Shown here: piece by piece, positions 22,961 through 34,090 of the stretch
Layout: each line of letters starts with the position of its first letter
Position numbering within the stretch: the first letter of the stretch is position 1
Origin: Oidiodendron maius Zn
Lineage: Eukaryota; Ascomycota; Leotiomycetes; Myxotrichaceae
Assembly (NCBI GenBank): GCA_000827325.1
Contig: KN832881.1
Span: 766,616-830,615, forward strand
Reading direction: 5' to 3'
DNA: 64,000 nucleotides
Program-made: the position numbers and the translations under genes
The notes under the pieces: generated by a model
Told to the model about the DNA's origin: nothing
Databases searched by the model: none
Seen by the model: only the letters and a program-made list of their open reading frames with translations

Positions 22961-24575
22961 ATGGCATCCAAGAAGTCGAAGCCCGCACCAACCGATGACG
23001 AGTTGAACAAGCTGTTAGAAGGTATCGGCGAGGACGATGCTGCGACCAAGGCTGCCAGTGGAAAGGGGGGTGCAAAGGGAGGAAAGGCGGCTCCTTCTCA
23101 GTCGGAGCAGGATCTCCTGGCCGAGCTCGAGAACCTTGGTGCGCAGCCCGGGAGCAGGCCACAGACGCCTAGAATACAGTCTGTGAAGCGCACGACGACT
23201 GCTACTCCTCCCCAGAGCTTCTCGCAGACGAGTGACGAGAAGACAGGCGCCCCAAGAAAATCCGGGGACAGCAATCGCTCATTCCACACAAGCCTCACAC
23301 CGTCTGCTACTAGTAGCGAGCTCCAAGACGCAGAGAAGAAGGCCCCAATCGCTCAGCCTACTGCAGTTTCTAGTGGTGGTGGGTGGTGGGGTGGCATCTT
23401 CGCAACAGCAAGTGCTGCAGTCAAGACTGCCGAAGCAGCAGTAAAGGAGATCCAGCAGAATGAAGAGGCGAAGAGATGGGCGGAACAAGTCAAAGGCAAC
23501 GTAGGCGCCTTGAGAGGCTTCGGTAAGGAGGCTCGTTGCGATATGATATACTCGCCGCTAATTGAGCATAGGTGGTGAACTACGTTCTAGAGCACTCCCG
23601 ACATTTACTAATATCCTTCACACTCTCGCTCCACCTATCTCATCTCATGAACGACTTCAAATACATATTACCCATGACTTTATCGGATACCCTTCCCTTG
23701 ACCCTCTCATCTACTCTACCTTCTCTCGAGTCATGGCCCAAGTTGAAGGAGGAGATCTGCTAGTCATCCAACGTGGACGCGAGGCTACCACTCGCCGCAC
23801 TTCGGAGGCAGCTTATACGGGGGGAAGTGGTGGGTGGAGCGATGGGCCTTGGTGGCGGCAGAGTAATGAGCAGCGCGATATCGGTGCGGTGAAAGGTCTG
23901 GTTGAAGGGACGAAGCTTGTGCGTGTCAGCGCCGAGTCGTATGCCACTGAATACTTCAACTCGCATGGTGGCCTCGAGCTAGCGGCACAGCGAGCAACTG
24001 AGGATCTCAGCGAATCGAACCCAGTCCGAAGCAGTGACATCTTTTTAGCTGTGCAGGCAATCTCGCACGACGCACCTGATGATCTCTTCCAGGGGCCGCC
24101 GCAAGAGAAGGAGGAAGGCGCTGTTGTAGAGGACAAAGAAACTCCTGATGAGCTTGTCTCCTTCGCTATCTACCTGCACGACCCGGTACACAGCATCACA
24201 TTTCACACAATCTCGCAGTCCGTACCTGCGAGGTGGATTATGTGGCTGGACGCCCCCTCTCCTGTTGTTGCAGCCGGCGAAACATCTCCACCTCGCCAAT
24301 CAGGCGGTATCTTTGGCAGCGGCGGCGAAGGTTACCAGAGAGAGCACTTACCAGAGGAGATCGCTGAGATTATTGAGAGCGGCGGAGTAGACCCCCGCGA
24401 GTGGGTTGCTGAATGGGTAGAGGAGATCCTCAGCTTGGCAACAGGGGTCGTGGCGCAGAGATACGTAGCCAGAAGGATGGGTGTTGGGGAAGGTGGAATT
24501 GGTCGTGGAAAGGCTCGGATGGAAGAGGTCCTTGGGGAGGGAGGAGGAGAGGCTGCCAGGGCGGGGCTGATATGA
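22961..24575 (+). CDS. mtc1: Maintenance of telomere capping protein 1 (DUF5427)
   Basis: Exons 22961-23522 and 23572-24575 encode 521 aa. The 49-nt intron (donor GTAAGG, acceptor GCATAG) joins GALRGF to GGELRSRALPTFTNIL, the conserved core of the family. Before it lie a charged start (MASKKSKPAPTDDELNKLLEG), a Ser/Thr-rich linker and GGGWWGGIFATASAAVKTAE, all typical of Mtc1. The C-terminal part carries ERLQIHITHDFIGYPSLDP and the TRRTSEAAYTGGSGG loop. In yeast the gene is linked genetically to telomere capping, while the protein behaves like a cytosolic or Golgi-associated factor. The molecular role is not established. Gene identity is well supported by length and block order. Confidence 0.9.
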
Positions 24576-26628
24576 AAAAGAGAGGAGAAGGTCTTCTACT
24601 CTGAGAGAGACAACTGAGTTGGTTGAGTGCTATTGATTTCAAAGCTGGCGTTGAAGGCGCAACACATTTATTTCTTTCATAAATGCCTCGCCCTTGGGAC
24701 CTAGTGTCAGACCGGCGGTTTGTTCAGTTTCCTACGTATATTCTACACTGAATGAACAATATATCTTGATGGCTACGACTTTGCCATGCTATTGGTCTCA
24801 CCCTAATATGAGAGATCTCGCTCTGCCATAGTATACACAGCCATGTCAACCACAGCACAGAGAGGATGCGAAGCCTCAGCTGCGCGAGTAGCGAAACTAA
24901 CAGTGTTACTCGAATACTCAGCCCAATCCAATCATCTCCAATATTCCAGAGCTGCAAGGCTACGACGGAGTTCGTCATTGATCAACCAGTGACCCGAACA
25001 ACATTTCCCCGGACAATCTCTTGCTGATTCGAGCGACGCCGCCTGCATCATCCCAAGAAAATTAGGATCCGAGAGGGCAACTATCTGCGGCTGCTAAAGG
25101 CAAGGCGGCATGACGCAGTGATCAGGCAAGGTTGATACGATTCGGTCGGATGCTTGTTGCGTGGAGATTATCTTGGCAGCGAAGGGCAAGATGTCATGTA
25201 GTGTAGATAGGGCCGACGCGGGGAGCGCACTCGGGATGTACTCACCACGATTGATCATTTCGATCTCTCGAAACGCCTCATTCTGTGGGCCTGGGAGAAA
25301 GGCTAGATATCCCCGATTTCAGGGAGAAAGTACAATGATAGGTAAGTTGGACTCCGTGATGTGGAGAGAGATAGGAGCATTACGGCGGAATAGGTAAAGG
25401 CCATGCCCTTAGTAAGCAGCATCGAGACTTGCGTTACCCCATCCGCCGCAATATTCCCAGCTTTCCTCCAGCTTTCTTCCAGCTTTCCGAAAGGGATTTC
25501 TAATTCGTCTTCCGCCATTTGACACTGTTATAGAGAGAGCTCTCTCTTTCCCCGTCTCAATCTACCTGTATATACCCCGGCGAACCACCTGCCCCTTGAC
25601 GACTCGTCCCCGGCACCGACGACTGATCCACCGAAGGAAGAGTGGGAGCTGGCCGATCCGTGAGACGCAGCGTCATCCGGCAAGACAGTCTGCGGACTCT
25701 TCGAGGCTGGAAAGCACAGAGACGGCGTGACAGGTGTCTCTTATATATTGCCTGTGAAGCAATTGGCTCGTACTAGCAGGTGGAAAGAATCCCCACGACC
25801 AGTATGTTGGATGTAAGTTTATCCCTTCCCTTAGGTTCTCTGTTACTCCTGTGGGATGAAGTCACAGTGCGTGCACCCTCTTGAGAGAGTTAGATGGTTT
25901 ACAAGAAAGGAGGAGTGCCGATTGGCAAACATCCCGCCCTCCATACTCTGCATAACGCGAGCGAGGGAAGATGCAGAGACACATCCTCACCGATCGCGTC
26001 AGTTTTTATGTGGCTGTCTTCGGTGCCCGCCCCGTGCCCGCCCCTCTTTGAATACCCATCAAGCGATCCGGGCCAAGAGACTCGTGCCTGGTGCTGGTCC
26101 TGTCGAGGGATCAGTAGTGGCCTCTGCCTAGATTGTAGGCATGTCGCGAGGCAGGAAGAAATAAATACATGCACCCGCAAGTGACGGGTCAACCGAAGTG
26201 AAGGGAGGAAAAGGAAAGACTGCAACTTTTAATTTAACACAATTGCCTGTTTATGGCCTTTTCCGTGCCATCTTCAGTATTTTGGCTGGGAGAAAATCTC
26301 CGAGGATGACGCTCGCTAAAACGTGCATTTGTCGTGTGGGCGCAAGCGAGAGGGGGATGACGTTGAGTTCTGACTGATCGTTCCTCGCCTCTTGGACGAT
26401 CTCTCAGCAAGTCCGTTCCTTACCAACCTGCTCCACACTGGGATTTCCCTTTGACTTCCCTCTCTTTTGATAGTCGGCACCCCCTTTGATCACCTGTATA
26501 GTTGTAGTAGAAAGCAGCAGGGCGCTCTCGTGTTTTCGTCTCGACTTCTTCCAACCCGTTCCCAGCTTCCTCTGCCCGCAGGTCTTGGTTATTGTTCGCT
26601 GTTCGACGTGCCAGAGCCGCTTCTAACA
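24576..26628. other. 2-kb gene-free region upstream of the kinase
   Basis: No convincing gene is seen. At 25457-25489 there are three tandem copies of an 11-nt unit (CCAGCTTTC plus two bases). A minus-strand frame at 25518-25303 starts MAEDELEIPFGKLEESW and overlaps this repeat; it is too short and unsupported to call. Several CCCCT boxes (for example near 25591 and 26480) fit stress-response elements. Pyrimidine-rich sequence runs up to the kinase ATG, suggesting a long 5' leader. Confidence 0.4.
25457..25489. repeat. Three tandem copies of an 11-nt unit
   Basis: The unit is CCAGCTTTCCT/CCAGCTTTCTT/CCAGCTTTCCG with one or two differences between copies. It lies about 1.1 kb before the kinase start. 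Confidence 0.7.
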
Positions 26629-28857
26629 ATGTCTCTGTCACAGTCAATAAAGAATTTGATCCGCCACGGTCCGTTATTCACTCCACTGGCCTTTCCCACT
26701 CTCCCGACTCGCGACAGTGGTCGTAGCATTCATTTCGCTGACCCTCCCAATAGGAAAGCAGGGCCGCGCATTGCAGCAGGACGATCCAACGACACATATC
26801 TCGCCGATCAATGTGCACCAACATCCGCAGAATCAGTACGCAACGATAGACCCGGAAAGGATGGCTCAGCAACAGCGCAAGGTGCCTATCGGCGACGTGT
26901 ACTCGGCTGGCGAAGGCGATGCAAGCAACAGGGCTGCGCAGGCTGGAAATGTGGCGGCAGACGCGGCAGGAAATCAGAAGGTAGCTACAAAGAGTAAGAA
27001 GATTGACCACGAGGACCTATCGAGAATAGTTGCAGAGGAGAATGCGAGCAAAGGAAAACTTCCCAAATACCCTGGCCTGGAGAGATGGCAACTAATGGAA
27101 AAGATGGGCGACGGCGCATTCAGCAATGTATACAGAGCGCGAGACCTCGAGGGCAAGGCTGGAGAAGTCGCCATCAAAGTCGTTCGCAAGTTCGAAATGA
27201 ACTCGAGCCAGGTAAGTGTCGGCAACAAAGCGTCGGATCTCATTCTCCCCTGCGAAGCGCCCCTTACCAACGTGTGTCTGGTGGTGTAGGGCGACGCACA
27301 TCTTCATCCGGATTTCAAGAAACAGCCTAAAGTAGTGGAGGTGGGCAATACTTCCTATTAACAGAGTGAACTTAGTCGGCGTCGTTTCTGCGGTCGATTA
27401 TGTTCTTACTTTGGTTATGATATGCTAGGTGTCATTACTGATTTTGGCCATAGCGAGCGAATATCTTGAAAGAAGTCCAGATCATGCGACTGCTGGATCA
27501 CCCGAACATCATAAAGCTTGTCGACTTTGCGGAGTCTAAACAGTACTACTATATTATCTTGGAGTTGGCGCCAGGAGGAGAGCTATTCCACCAAATTGTT
27601 CGTTTGACATACTTCAGCGAAGACTTATCGAGGCATGTCATTACTCAGGTCGCTTCTGCACTATTGTATCTGCATGAAGAGACAGGAGTTGTTCATAGGT
27701 ATTGTTCGTCAAAAGTTAGTATTTGAGTCTTTACTGACGCCACCACAAGGGACATCAAACCGGAGAATTTACTCTTCACCCCCATCCCGTTCATTCCTAC
27801 GAAGAATCCCAAGCCTCGCTCACCAGATGAGGAGGACAAAGCGGACGAGGGAGAGTTTATCAAAGGGGTAGGGTCTGGTGGCATTGGCAAGATCAAAATT
27901 GCCGACTTTGGTTTAAGTAAGGTCGTTTGGGATACACAAACGATGACGCCTTGTGGCACAGTCGGATACACTGCACCAGAGATAGTGAAGGACGAACGAT
28001 ACTCGAAGAGTGTTGATATGTGGGCCCTGGGCTGCGTGCTCTACACATTACTCTGCGGCTTCCCCCCCTTCTACGATGAGAGCATCCAAGTGCTGACAGA
28101 GAAAGTCGCCAAGGGACAGTATACGTTCCTGTCCCCGTGGTGGGACGATATCTCGAAGCCTGCTCAAGATCTTGTCTCACATCTGTTGACTGTTGACCCG
28201 AATAAGCGCTACACAATCCAACAGTTCCTCAATCATCCGTGGATCAAAGGAACCGAGGAGCCAACATTCCCTGCTCTCGATGCGCCGCCTCTTGCTACTC
28301 CCGCTGTAGAACGCCAGAAGCAACTCGGTGTAAATGCCCCTATCCCAGCGTTCAATCCAGATCTCCTCGAATCGCCAGGGGCTGGCAAGCGGATGGACTT
28401 TCGTAGCCCTGGCGCCGTCAACCTACGCGAAGTCTTTGATGTAGGATATGCTGTGCATCGACAAGAGGAAGAAGGCAAACGCCGAAAGAACTTCAAGCAA
28501 GGCTATCGTGGTGCGGCTGCCATAAATGGCCTCAACCCTATTGACGACGAGGACTTTGACGAGGAGGAGGGATATGAAGACGTCAGCGGTATCCCGGCAA
28601 AGCTACAAAAGGCCAAAGACGCAGACGTCCACCAGGTCGAGCAGGGTCTCAAAAACACGAATCTAGATGCTAGCGCAAGACAAGTCCAAGGGCAAAAGGG
28701 CTATGGCCAGCATAGCCCTGCGGTTGCTACCGCTGCTCGGCAACAAGTTAGAAACAAAAAAGGGGCATTTGAACTCAACCTCGATGGAGCAACTCTATTG
28801 GGCAGGAGGCAGAAAGGCCCGAGCAGCAGCTTGAGAGAAGCGACAACGGTTGAGTAG
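26629..28857 (+). CDS. rck2: CAMK-type kinase, Rck2/Srk1-like
   Basis: Exons 26629-26668, 26754-27211, 27290-27340, 27454-27698 and 27750-28857 give 633 aa, all in phase. The start MSLSQSIKNLIRHG joins to KQGRALQQDD through an 85-nt intron with donor GTCCGT and a GCTGACC branch site. The kinase domain spans about residues 125-435: GDGAFSNVYRARD, VAIKVVRK, VVHRDIKPENLLF, DFGLSK, CGTVGYTAPEIV and a terminal NHPWIKG. A Ser/acid-rich insert (PRSPDEEDKADEGEF) between the catalytic loop and DFG is a mark of Rck2-type kinases, which act downstream of the stress MAPK Hog1. The C-terminal 190 residues are disordered and acidic in places. Introns 3 and 4 fall inside the kinase core. Confidence 0.9.
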
Positions 28858-29442
28858 TAACCATCGCCGCCGATGGTCTAGGAGTAGGGGGTACAAGGTT
28901 GCACATAAATTCTTTTCATATTTGGCGTTTAGCATTCTGGGGTGGTATAAGGTCCGACATTCTTTGGACCTTGGGATGACTTTCCTCTCTTATTTTCATG
29001 ATGACATCTGCATAACGCAGGGAGAAGGACTAGGCTTGGTGATGATTGCTTGTTACGATATAAGTGGATTATTTCAAAGCTAGCAGGGAAGGATGACCAT
29101 TAAAACCTTTCGCCCGGTCGACGCATGTTCCGGGTTGATGGTTATAGAATAGAGCACCCCGCGTATTTGCGACGCTCCAATTACGCTGACTTCAGGATAT
29201 TTAAGTGACACAGGACAGAGTTCACCCCGTAAGACACTCGATTTGCGAATATGCCGCGTTTAATATTCCTACAGTCGTAGAGAAGGATTGTCTCTTACAT
29301 TTTGACATACGTAAAAGATAGTTCTCTCTTCGCAGTACAGAGTATATTTTGTGTTTTGTGTAGCTCATTCTATTTTCCCCATTTTTGTCCTGGCAACGTT
29401 TATACAGAGCCAACCTATTCAGAGCAGATATTAATCCCCTTC
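28858..29442. other. Convergent gap, no gene seen
   Basis: Between the facing 3' ends of the kinase and the RidA-family gene. It is AT-rich with short frames only. Confidence 0.4.
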
Positions 29443-29952
29443 TCACGGCAGAGCTATACACTCAATCTCAACCGGCGCGCCCTTTGGCAGTTGATATACC
29501 GCGACGCAGCTTCTAGCCGGCTTGTGTGCAAAGAACTTCTCATACACGCCGTTCATCTCTGCAAAGCTGTCCATGCTCGTCAGGAAGACGGTCACCTTCA
29601 CGACCTTCTCGATCGAGGACCCCGCGGCTACAAGCACGGCGCTGAGGTTCTTGATGCATAGTTCTGTCATCTCTGCGATGCTAGATGTCGAGAGCGTCAG
29701 GATCTCGCCCGCCGGTGTGCAGGGGATCTGGCCTGAGCAGTAGATCGCGGTGGAGGTGGTGATGGCTTGGGACTGAGGGAAGAATGAACTGTTAGAGTGG
29801 GAGAGTAGGGATTGAAGAGGAAACGCCGTACGTATGGTCCTGCGGCTGTGGGGGGCCGTTAATCGTGGTTGGTTTCGCAGGATTGGGGGATGGTGGGGTT
29901 GGTACTTACGAGGGGCTGCATCTGCAGTATAGACTTTCTTGTACTCTGCCAT
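29443..29952 (-). CDS. RidA/YER057c/UK114-family protein
   Basis: Exons 29952-29910, 29845-29832 and 29772-29443 give 128 aa, the usual family length. RidA proteins deaminate reactive enamines and imines from PLP enzymes, often in mitochondria. Splicing both introns converts the start to MAEYKKVYTADAAPPAGPYSQAI, the classic N-terminus. The 14-nt middle exon supplies PAGPY. The rest (IYCSGQIPCTP, AVLVAAGSSIEKVVKVTVFL, ARSCVAVYQLPKGAPVEIE) matches the fold, with the conserved Arg in PARSCVAV for carboxylate binding. No mitochondrial presequence is seen, so this copy is probably cytosolic. Confidence 0.93.
   Translation of the reverse strand: MAEYKKVYTADAAPRKYQPHHPPILRNQPRLTAPHSRRTIRTAFPLQSLLSHSNSSFFPQSQAITTSTAIYCSGQIPCTPAGEILTLSTSSIAEMTELCIKNLSAVLVAAGSSIEKVVKVTVFLTSMDSFAEMNGVYEKFFAHKPARSCVAVYQLPKGAPVEIECIALP
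29832..29845 (-). other. 14-nt microexon of the RidA gene
   Basis: It is flanked by acceptor CCACAG and donor GTACGG and encodes the PAGPY part of the conserved N-terminal motif. Confidence 0.8.
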
Positions 29953-30612
29953 TGTGGAGGAAAGTGTAGATTGAGGATTTCTATAATTGAGGGAGAATTA
30001 TGGTTTAGAAGAGATTTCAACACGGTGGGGGGATGTATTCTGTTGTTGGTGTTGTTATTGACGGATATCGACGGTTGCACAGTGAGGGGTCCCAATGGTG
30101 GGACCAAATCCGCGCTAAGCTTTTAGCGCGAAGCCTGGATCCCGAGAGAGACGAAGACAGCTTCAACGACATGTCATAACCATCACCACTCGACACCTCC
30201 ACTACGACGCTATTTAGAACCTCGAAATCAGTTATGGATACATATTACCCCAAATTACGATTGAGTGCCCGGTCGGAACACGATTGGCATCCTTCTGACA
30301 CTCAGAACCTGGTCACTTACGCCTTACCTGCCTCAAGCCCTGCTCTCGCCTAAAAGACTAACGCATGAGGATTCGCACTCGGCCCGTATTTGTCCTCAGA
30401 ATTCGTTGTGTTGAAGGATGAATCATTACTAGATATGGAATATTTACACAGAGACTTGGATGCATTGTGCAGAAGCGATGGTCATATTCGGGCATTACGG
30501 TACTAGGAAAAACGACATCAATTTCAGTTCAACAAAATCATCGGTGCCCGCCACGACGAGTATACGAAACACATAGTCTGGAAGAGAACTTGAAGAAAGT
30601 CGCGATGCCGTA
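29953..30612. promoter_or_regulatory. RidA upstream region with two hairpins
   Basis: Two perfect inverted repeats lie side by side about 140-180 nt before the RidA ATG. One is GGTCCCA/TGGGACC with a 4-nt spacer at 30088-30105; the other is CGCGCTAA/TTAGCGCG with a 4-nt spacer at 30111-30130. They could be protein-binding palindromes. No gene is seen. Confidence 0.45.
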
Positions 30613-31424
30613 TCAGCCACGTCTTCCGTACATAAAATTTGGGTTGATGTCTAGCCTCACGCAATCACCCATACGAGGCTGCTTAAATTCCCTATCATGC
30701 GGGAGACTACGGAAGTAATTTGCAACTGCTCATGTTAGCGATGGCGATATGTGTAGTGCTAATGTAGCTCACGCTGTTTCCTTGCTTGCATATGTTCCAT
30801 TACTGGGTTGGAAGGTGGGAGAACAGCGGTTGAGTTGACTAAGCCAAGATTGAGGGAGGGGTAGTATGCCGAAGGATCGATTGGAGTCAAAGTCGGAGTC
30901 GAGAGCCGCTTTGGTCTCGGTGTAGGAGGCGGCGTTAGAACGCCACTGGGTGGCGGGTCTGGAACCGCTGGTGGAACCGCTCTCTTGGATCTCGGTGTCA
31001 ATTGCGATGGAGATCCCTGGGACCTTCTCGCCGACGTATTTGCTCTGGGCATGTTACCCATCCTCGAAGGTGACCGATTTGCTACTTGGACAGGAGCCTT
31101 TAACTTCATTTTCAAATCCGAGTCAGACCAACCTGGCTGCCTCTTAGCAGTTGGGGTGCCTATGTGCACAGTTGCACTGGCGTGGGATGGATATCGTTGA
31201 CCATGCACAGTGGAAAGACCTCCGCTCGTGAGCTGACGGGGGAGGGATGAGCCTGGTTGTCTCTGGGACAGTAACGGCCCTGTGTTTACGGCCGGATAAT
31301 TGGAGGAAGAACGCCTTTGAGTCTTTGTCTTTAAGGCGGCTTGATGTGTGACCACATTATCAGGCAGTTGGTCACCCCTCTCATCGACGCTGAACTGAAA
31401 ACGAACAGATTTTTTGGCCGACAT
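30613..31424 (-). CDS. Disordered basic protein with a conserved-looking C-terminal exon, unknown
   Basis: Exons 31424-30773 and 30725-30613 give 254 aa. The start MSAKKSVRFQFSVDERGDQLP is followed by a long Ser/Pro/Arg-rich disordered region with TPPPTPRPKR. The 47-nt intron has donor GTGAGC, a GCTAACA branch site and acceptor GAGCAG. It joins HMQARKQ to LANYFRSLPHDREFKQPRM and the end DINPNFMYGRRG, which looks more protein-like than the short unspliced tail. I do not recognise the family. The second exon is inferred from splice signals and composition. Confidence 0.6.
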
Positions 31425-34090
31425 AGAGACTAAGCCAGTGCTGAGAGTTCTTTATGCTAGTGAACAGAATATGTCTGTCGGCGAGGTCTCAGTGGGCCTC
31501 CAGCCAGGCGGCAGCAAGGTGCTGGCAATGAGCTAAAAGGCGCGGGACAATCTCACTTGGCTGTTCGAAGTGGGTGGGAGTGTCTACGATAGTCAAACAA
31601 TAATCGTTGTGGCCGAAGTTGATGTACTGGTCGATGGCAGGAACTGGTTGACAAAGTGGTTGACTAGAGTAAGCGACGGGGTAAGATGTGGTCCCCCAAC
31701 AAGCAGTATGGATCGAGGGTACCCAAGTCCAAGTCACATGAGGACGATCCCAAATGGCCGGGAAGACTTCTATTCAAGTGCAACAAAGTTGTTGATGACT
31801 TTGATGGAGATTCTGATGAACTGGAAAAAGTTGTAAGAGTGTGGGAGAAAGTTGGGGTGCGAAGGGGGGGAAGGATGGCTTTTATGTGTGCATCTCTCGG
31901 CTGTGACCAATAAGGAGCCTGCGTCATCTGGTTCCCATGCAGAGCAACCTCCCGCACTCCGAATGGGTAAGCGACCTCATGACTCTCCTCAGACGATTCC
32001 CCCAAGCACTCCTGAATGTTCTGTTTGAAGAGGACGATCACCAGAATGCCGGAGCCTGAATCCATTCACCGAAGTCGACATCCAGGTGGTCCGTGCACAA
32101 TGACCTCAGTTTGCACTGTACTGCAAGCCCGTACCAACACCATGGCAACATCGTGTTAAGAATGGCCTCGTGATGGTTGCGCCAAGTGGCGAACTAACCG
32201 CTTTTATGTGTTCTTTTCGAACTTCCAGAAATAAGTAGAGTGCTTTAGCCAAGGCCCTTACTCAAGTGTCCTAGTCTGGCAGACGATCCAGCGCGATCAT
32301 GCTTCTTAGATCTGCGTTCTCATAAGTGGCGTGGATGTCATTCACGCTACCATAATTGGTAGGTAGTGCAATTCGAGCCGCGTGCCGAAGCCTGTTGTCC
32401 TTAATGCCCTCAGTTGCGGTGCTGCCTCGATGTCGACGCGGGATGTGTTTATATCACGTGATATGGATTGTCTGGCAAACCATAACTGTATGCACCTTTC
32501 AACCATTTTCTCCTTTCTCGTTGGCTATTTACTTTCTGAAACAGCCCCTGGTACTGTATGTGTTTGGGAAACCTGAAATTCCTCGTATTTTAAATCCCTT
32601 CGTCACGTGTCACAGTGTTCCAATACGAAGCAGTGCTATTCTTAGATATATCACAATTAGATCTTCGCGGCAACTCTGAAAACTACCTTATCTCGATCTA
32701 TGAACAGCGCTCATGCAATTTGATCGTGAGCCTCAGCTGTGCCATGACACTTGTTGGCCTCATACCCCTCAAAATACACCGCACCAATGATCGCTTTGAT
32801 GGGCCTCGCAATCAGCCTGTTCTTGCCATTTTGCATATCCTCACTAATAAGTTCCGGGACGCTGCTTGGGTATTTCCGCTGTTATACTGGCACATTTTGG
32901 CTTGACACCCTCTCTATGCTGCTCCCCTCCTTAATATTCCTCACCTCCTGGCTCGAATTACTCCCCGAAAGTATCCTGCTAATGACTCCCTTTGCCTCAT
33001 CCAATGGACCTTAAGTATTTGTCTTGAAACCGCCACCCTGCATCCCTCTCCCCAAAGCAAAGCCAAGTTCAAAGGGAAGAGGAACCCACCATCAGGAATC
33101 TTAAACAAATAAAACAGTTCCCCCAACACCACCTTCATGGCCTTCTCCCTAACGATCTCCGGTTCCCGATTGCTCGTCTTGCACTCTTGCTTCGACTTCC
33201 CCACCAACAGCGCCCCACTCCTGATGCTATTCAGGGCCACCTCCAGCAGATGGTCGCCCTGGATTTTGATACACCAGGAGCACGGCCTATGGCTTCCGGG
33301 AAGTCGGATTCGGACCTGGAGCGAGTGTAGATTTCACGCCGGGGGAGAGGAAGTGGCCTCCGCGTCCTGTGGGAAAGCTGCAGTGTGTGATGGAAGGAGA
33401 GACAGGAGGAGGACGAAGAGAGGACGAGGAGGGTGGAAGGGGAGGGGTAGCGGGAAGAGGAGGAGAGGGGAGGGAGGCTTTGTTGGTGATGCTGTGGAAA
33501 CATGGTGCTGCTAGCGGAGGAAAGGTGCGAGGTCAGTGGTTTCGTAAGGGGCCGTGACGGGTATTTGGAGGAGGGAGAGGAGATCTTGGGGGCTGTGGAT
33601 GGTGTGGATGGCGCGGGGGTGCTGGGAACCGTGGGATCACTAAGGGAGATCTTGGCTGTGGGTTTGGCCAATTTGCTGGCGGTGGTTGCATTTATAAATA
33701 TGATGGGAGCGGGCGGTCGCTGGGACCGTCCACTTCTAGTCGATTATAGGACATGGCATTTCCCCTCGGGTGTCGGGACCTGGTGTCGTCTTTGACAGGC
33801 AATTCATGGCCTGCGTTAAAGGATTATATTGAAAGTAGCCTTGCCAATTTTCCCCATCTTATATACTCCCCGAAGGCCCTCTGTGTGTCACATATGAGCG
33901 TCAATAACGTTTATCCTCTTGCCCGAGGCCAATTGCATATAAGTGCACATAATCATAACTCTGAATGGATTTTCAATCACAGTATAGGCACAGTATAGGC
34001 AAGAGGTATGAGCAGATAGGAAGAGTGGACATTACTCATAAAATCATCAGATCCTAACTCGTAACGATATAAACAGCATAATAGAACTCC
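31425..34090. other. Poorly resolved region with two possible minus-strand genes
   Basis: Two stretches look partly coding on the minus strand. One, about 32065-31489, could join a 130-residue frame (starts MDSGSGILVIVLFKQNIQE) to a second frame ending TPTHFEQPSEIVPRLLAHC, but I cannot fix a junction. The other, about 33290-32941, contains LLEVALNSIRSGALLVGKS and EIVREKAMKVVLGELFYLF. A Ser/Pro-rich frame at 33671-33231 may belong to the same gene. No domain is recognised. The + strand at 33390-33540 is strongly purine-rich, the mirror of that frame. Confidence 0.35.

Noticed and set aside
25303-25518. 71-codon minus-strand frame starting MAEDELEIPFGKL
   Set aside because: It reads through the triple 11-nt repeat, ends in unlikely sequence and has no supporting neighbours; left as part of the gap.
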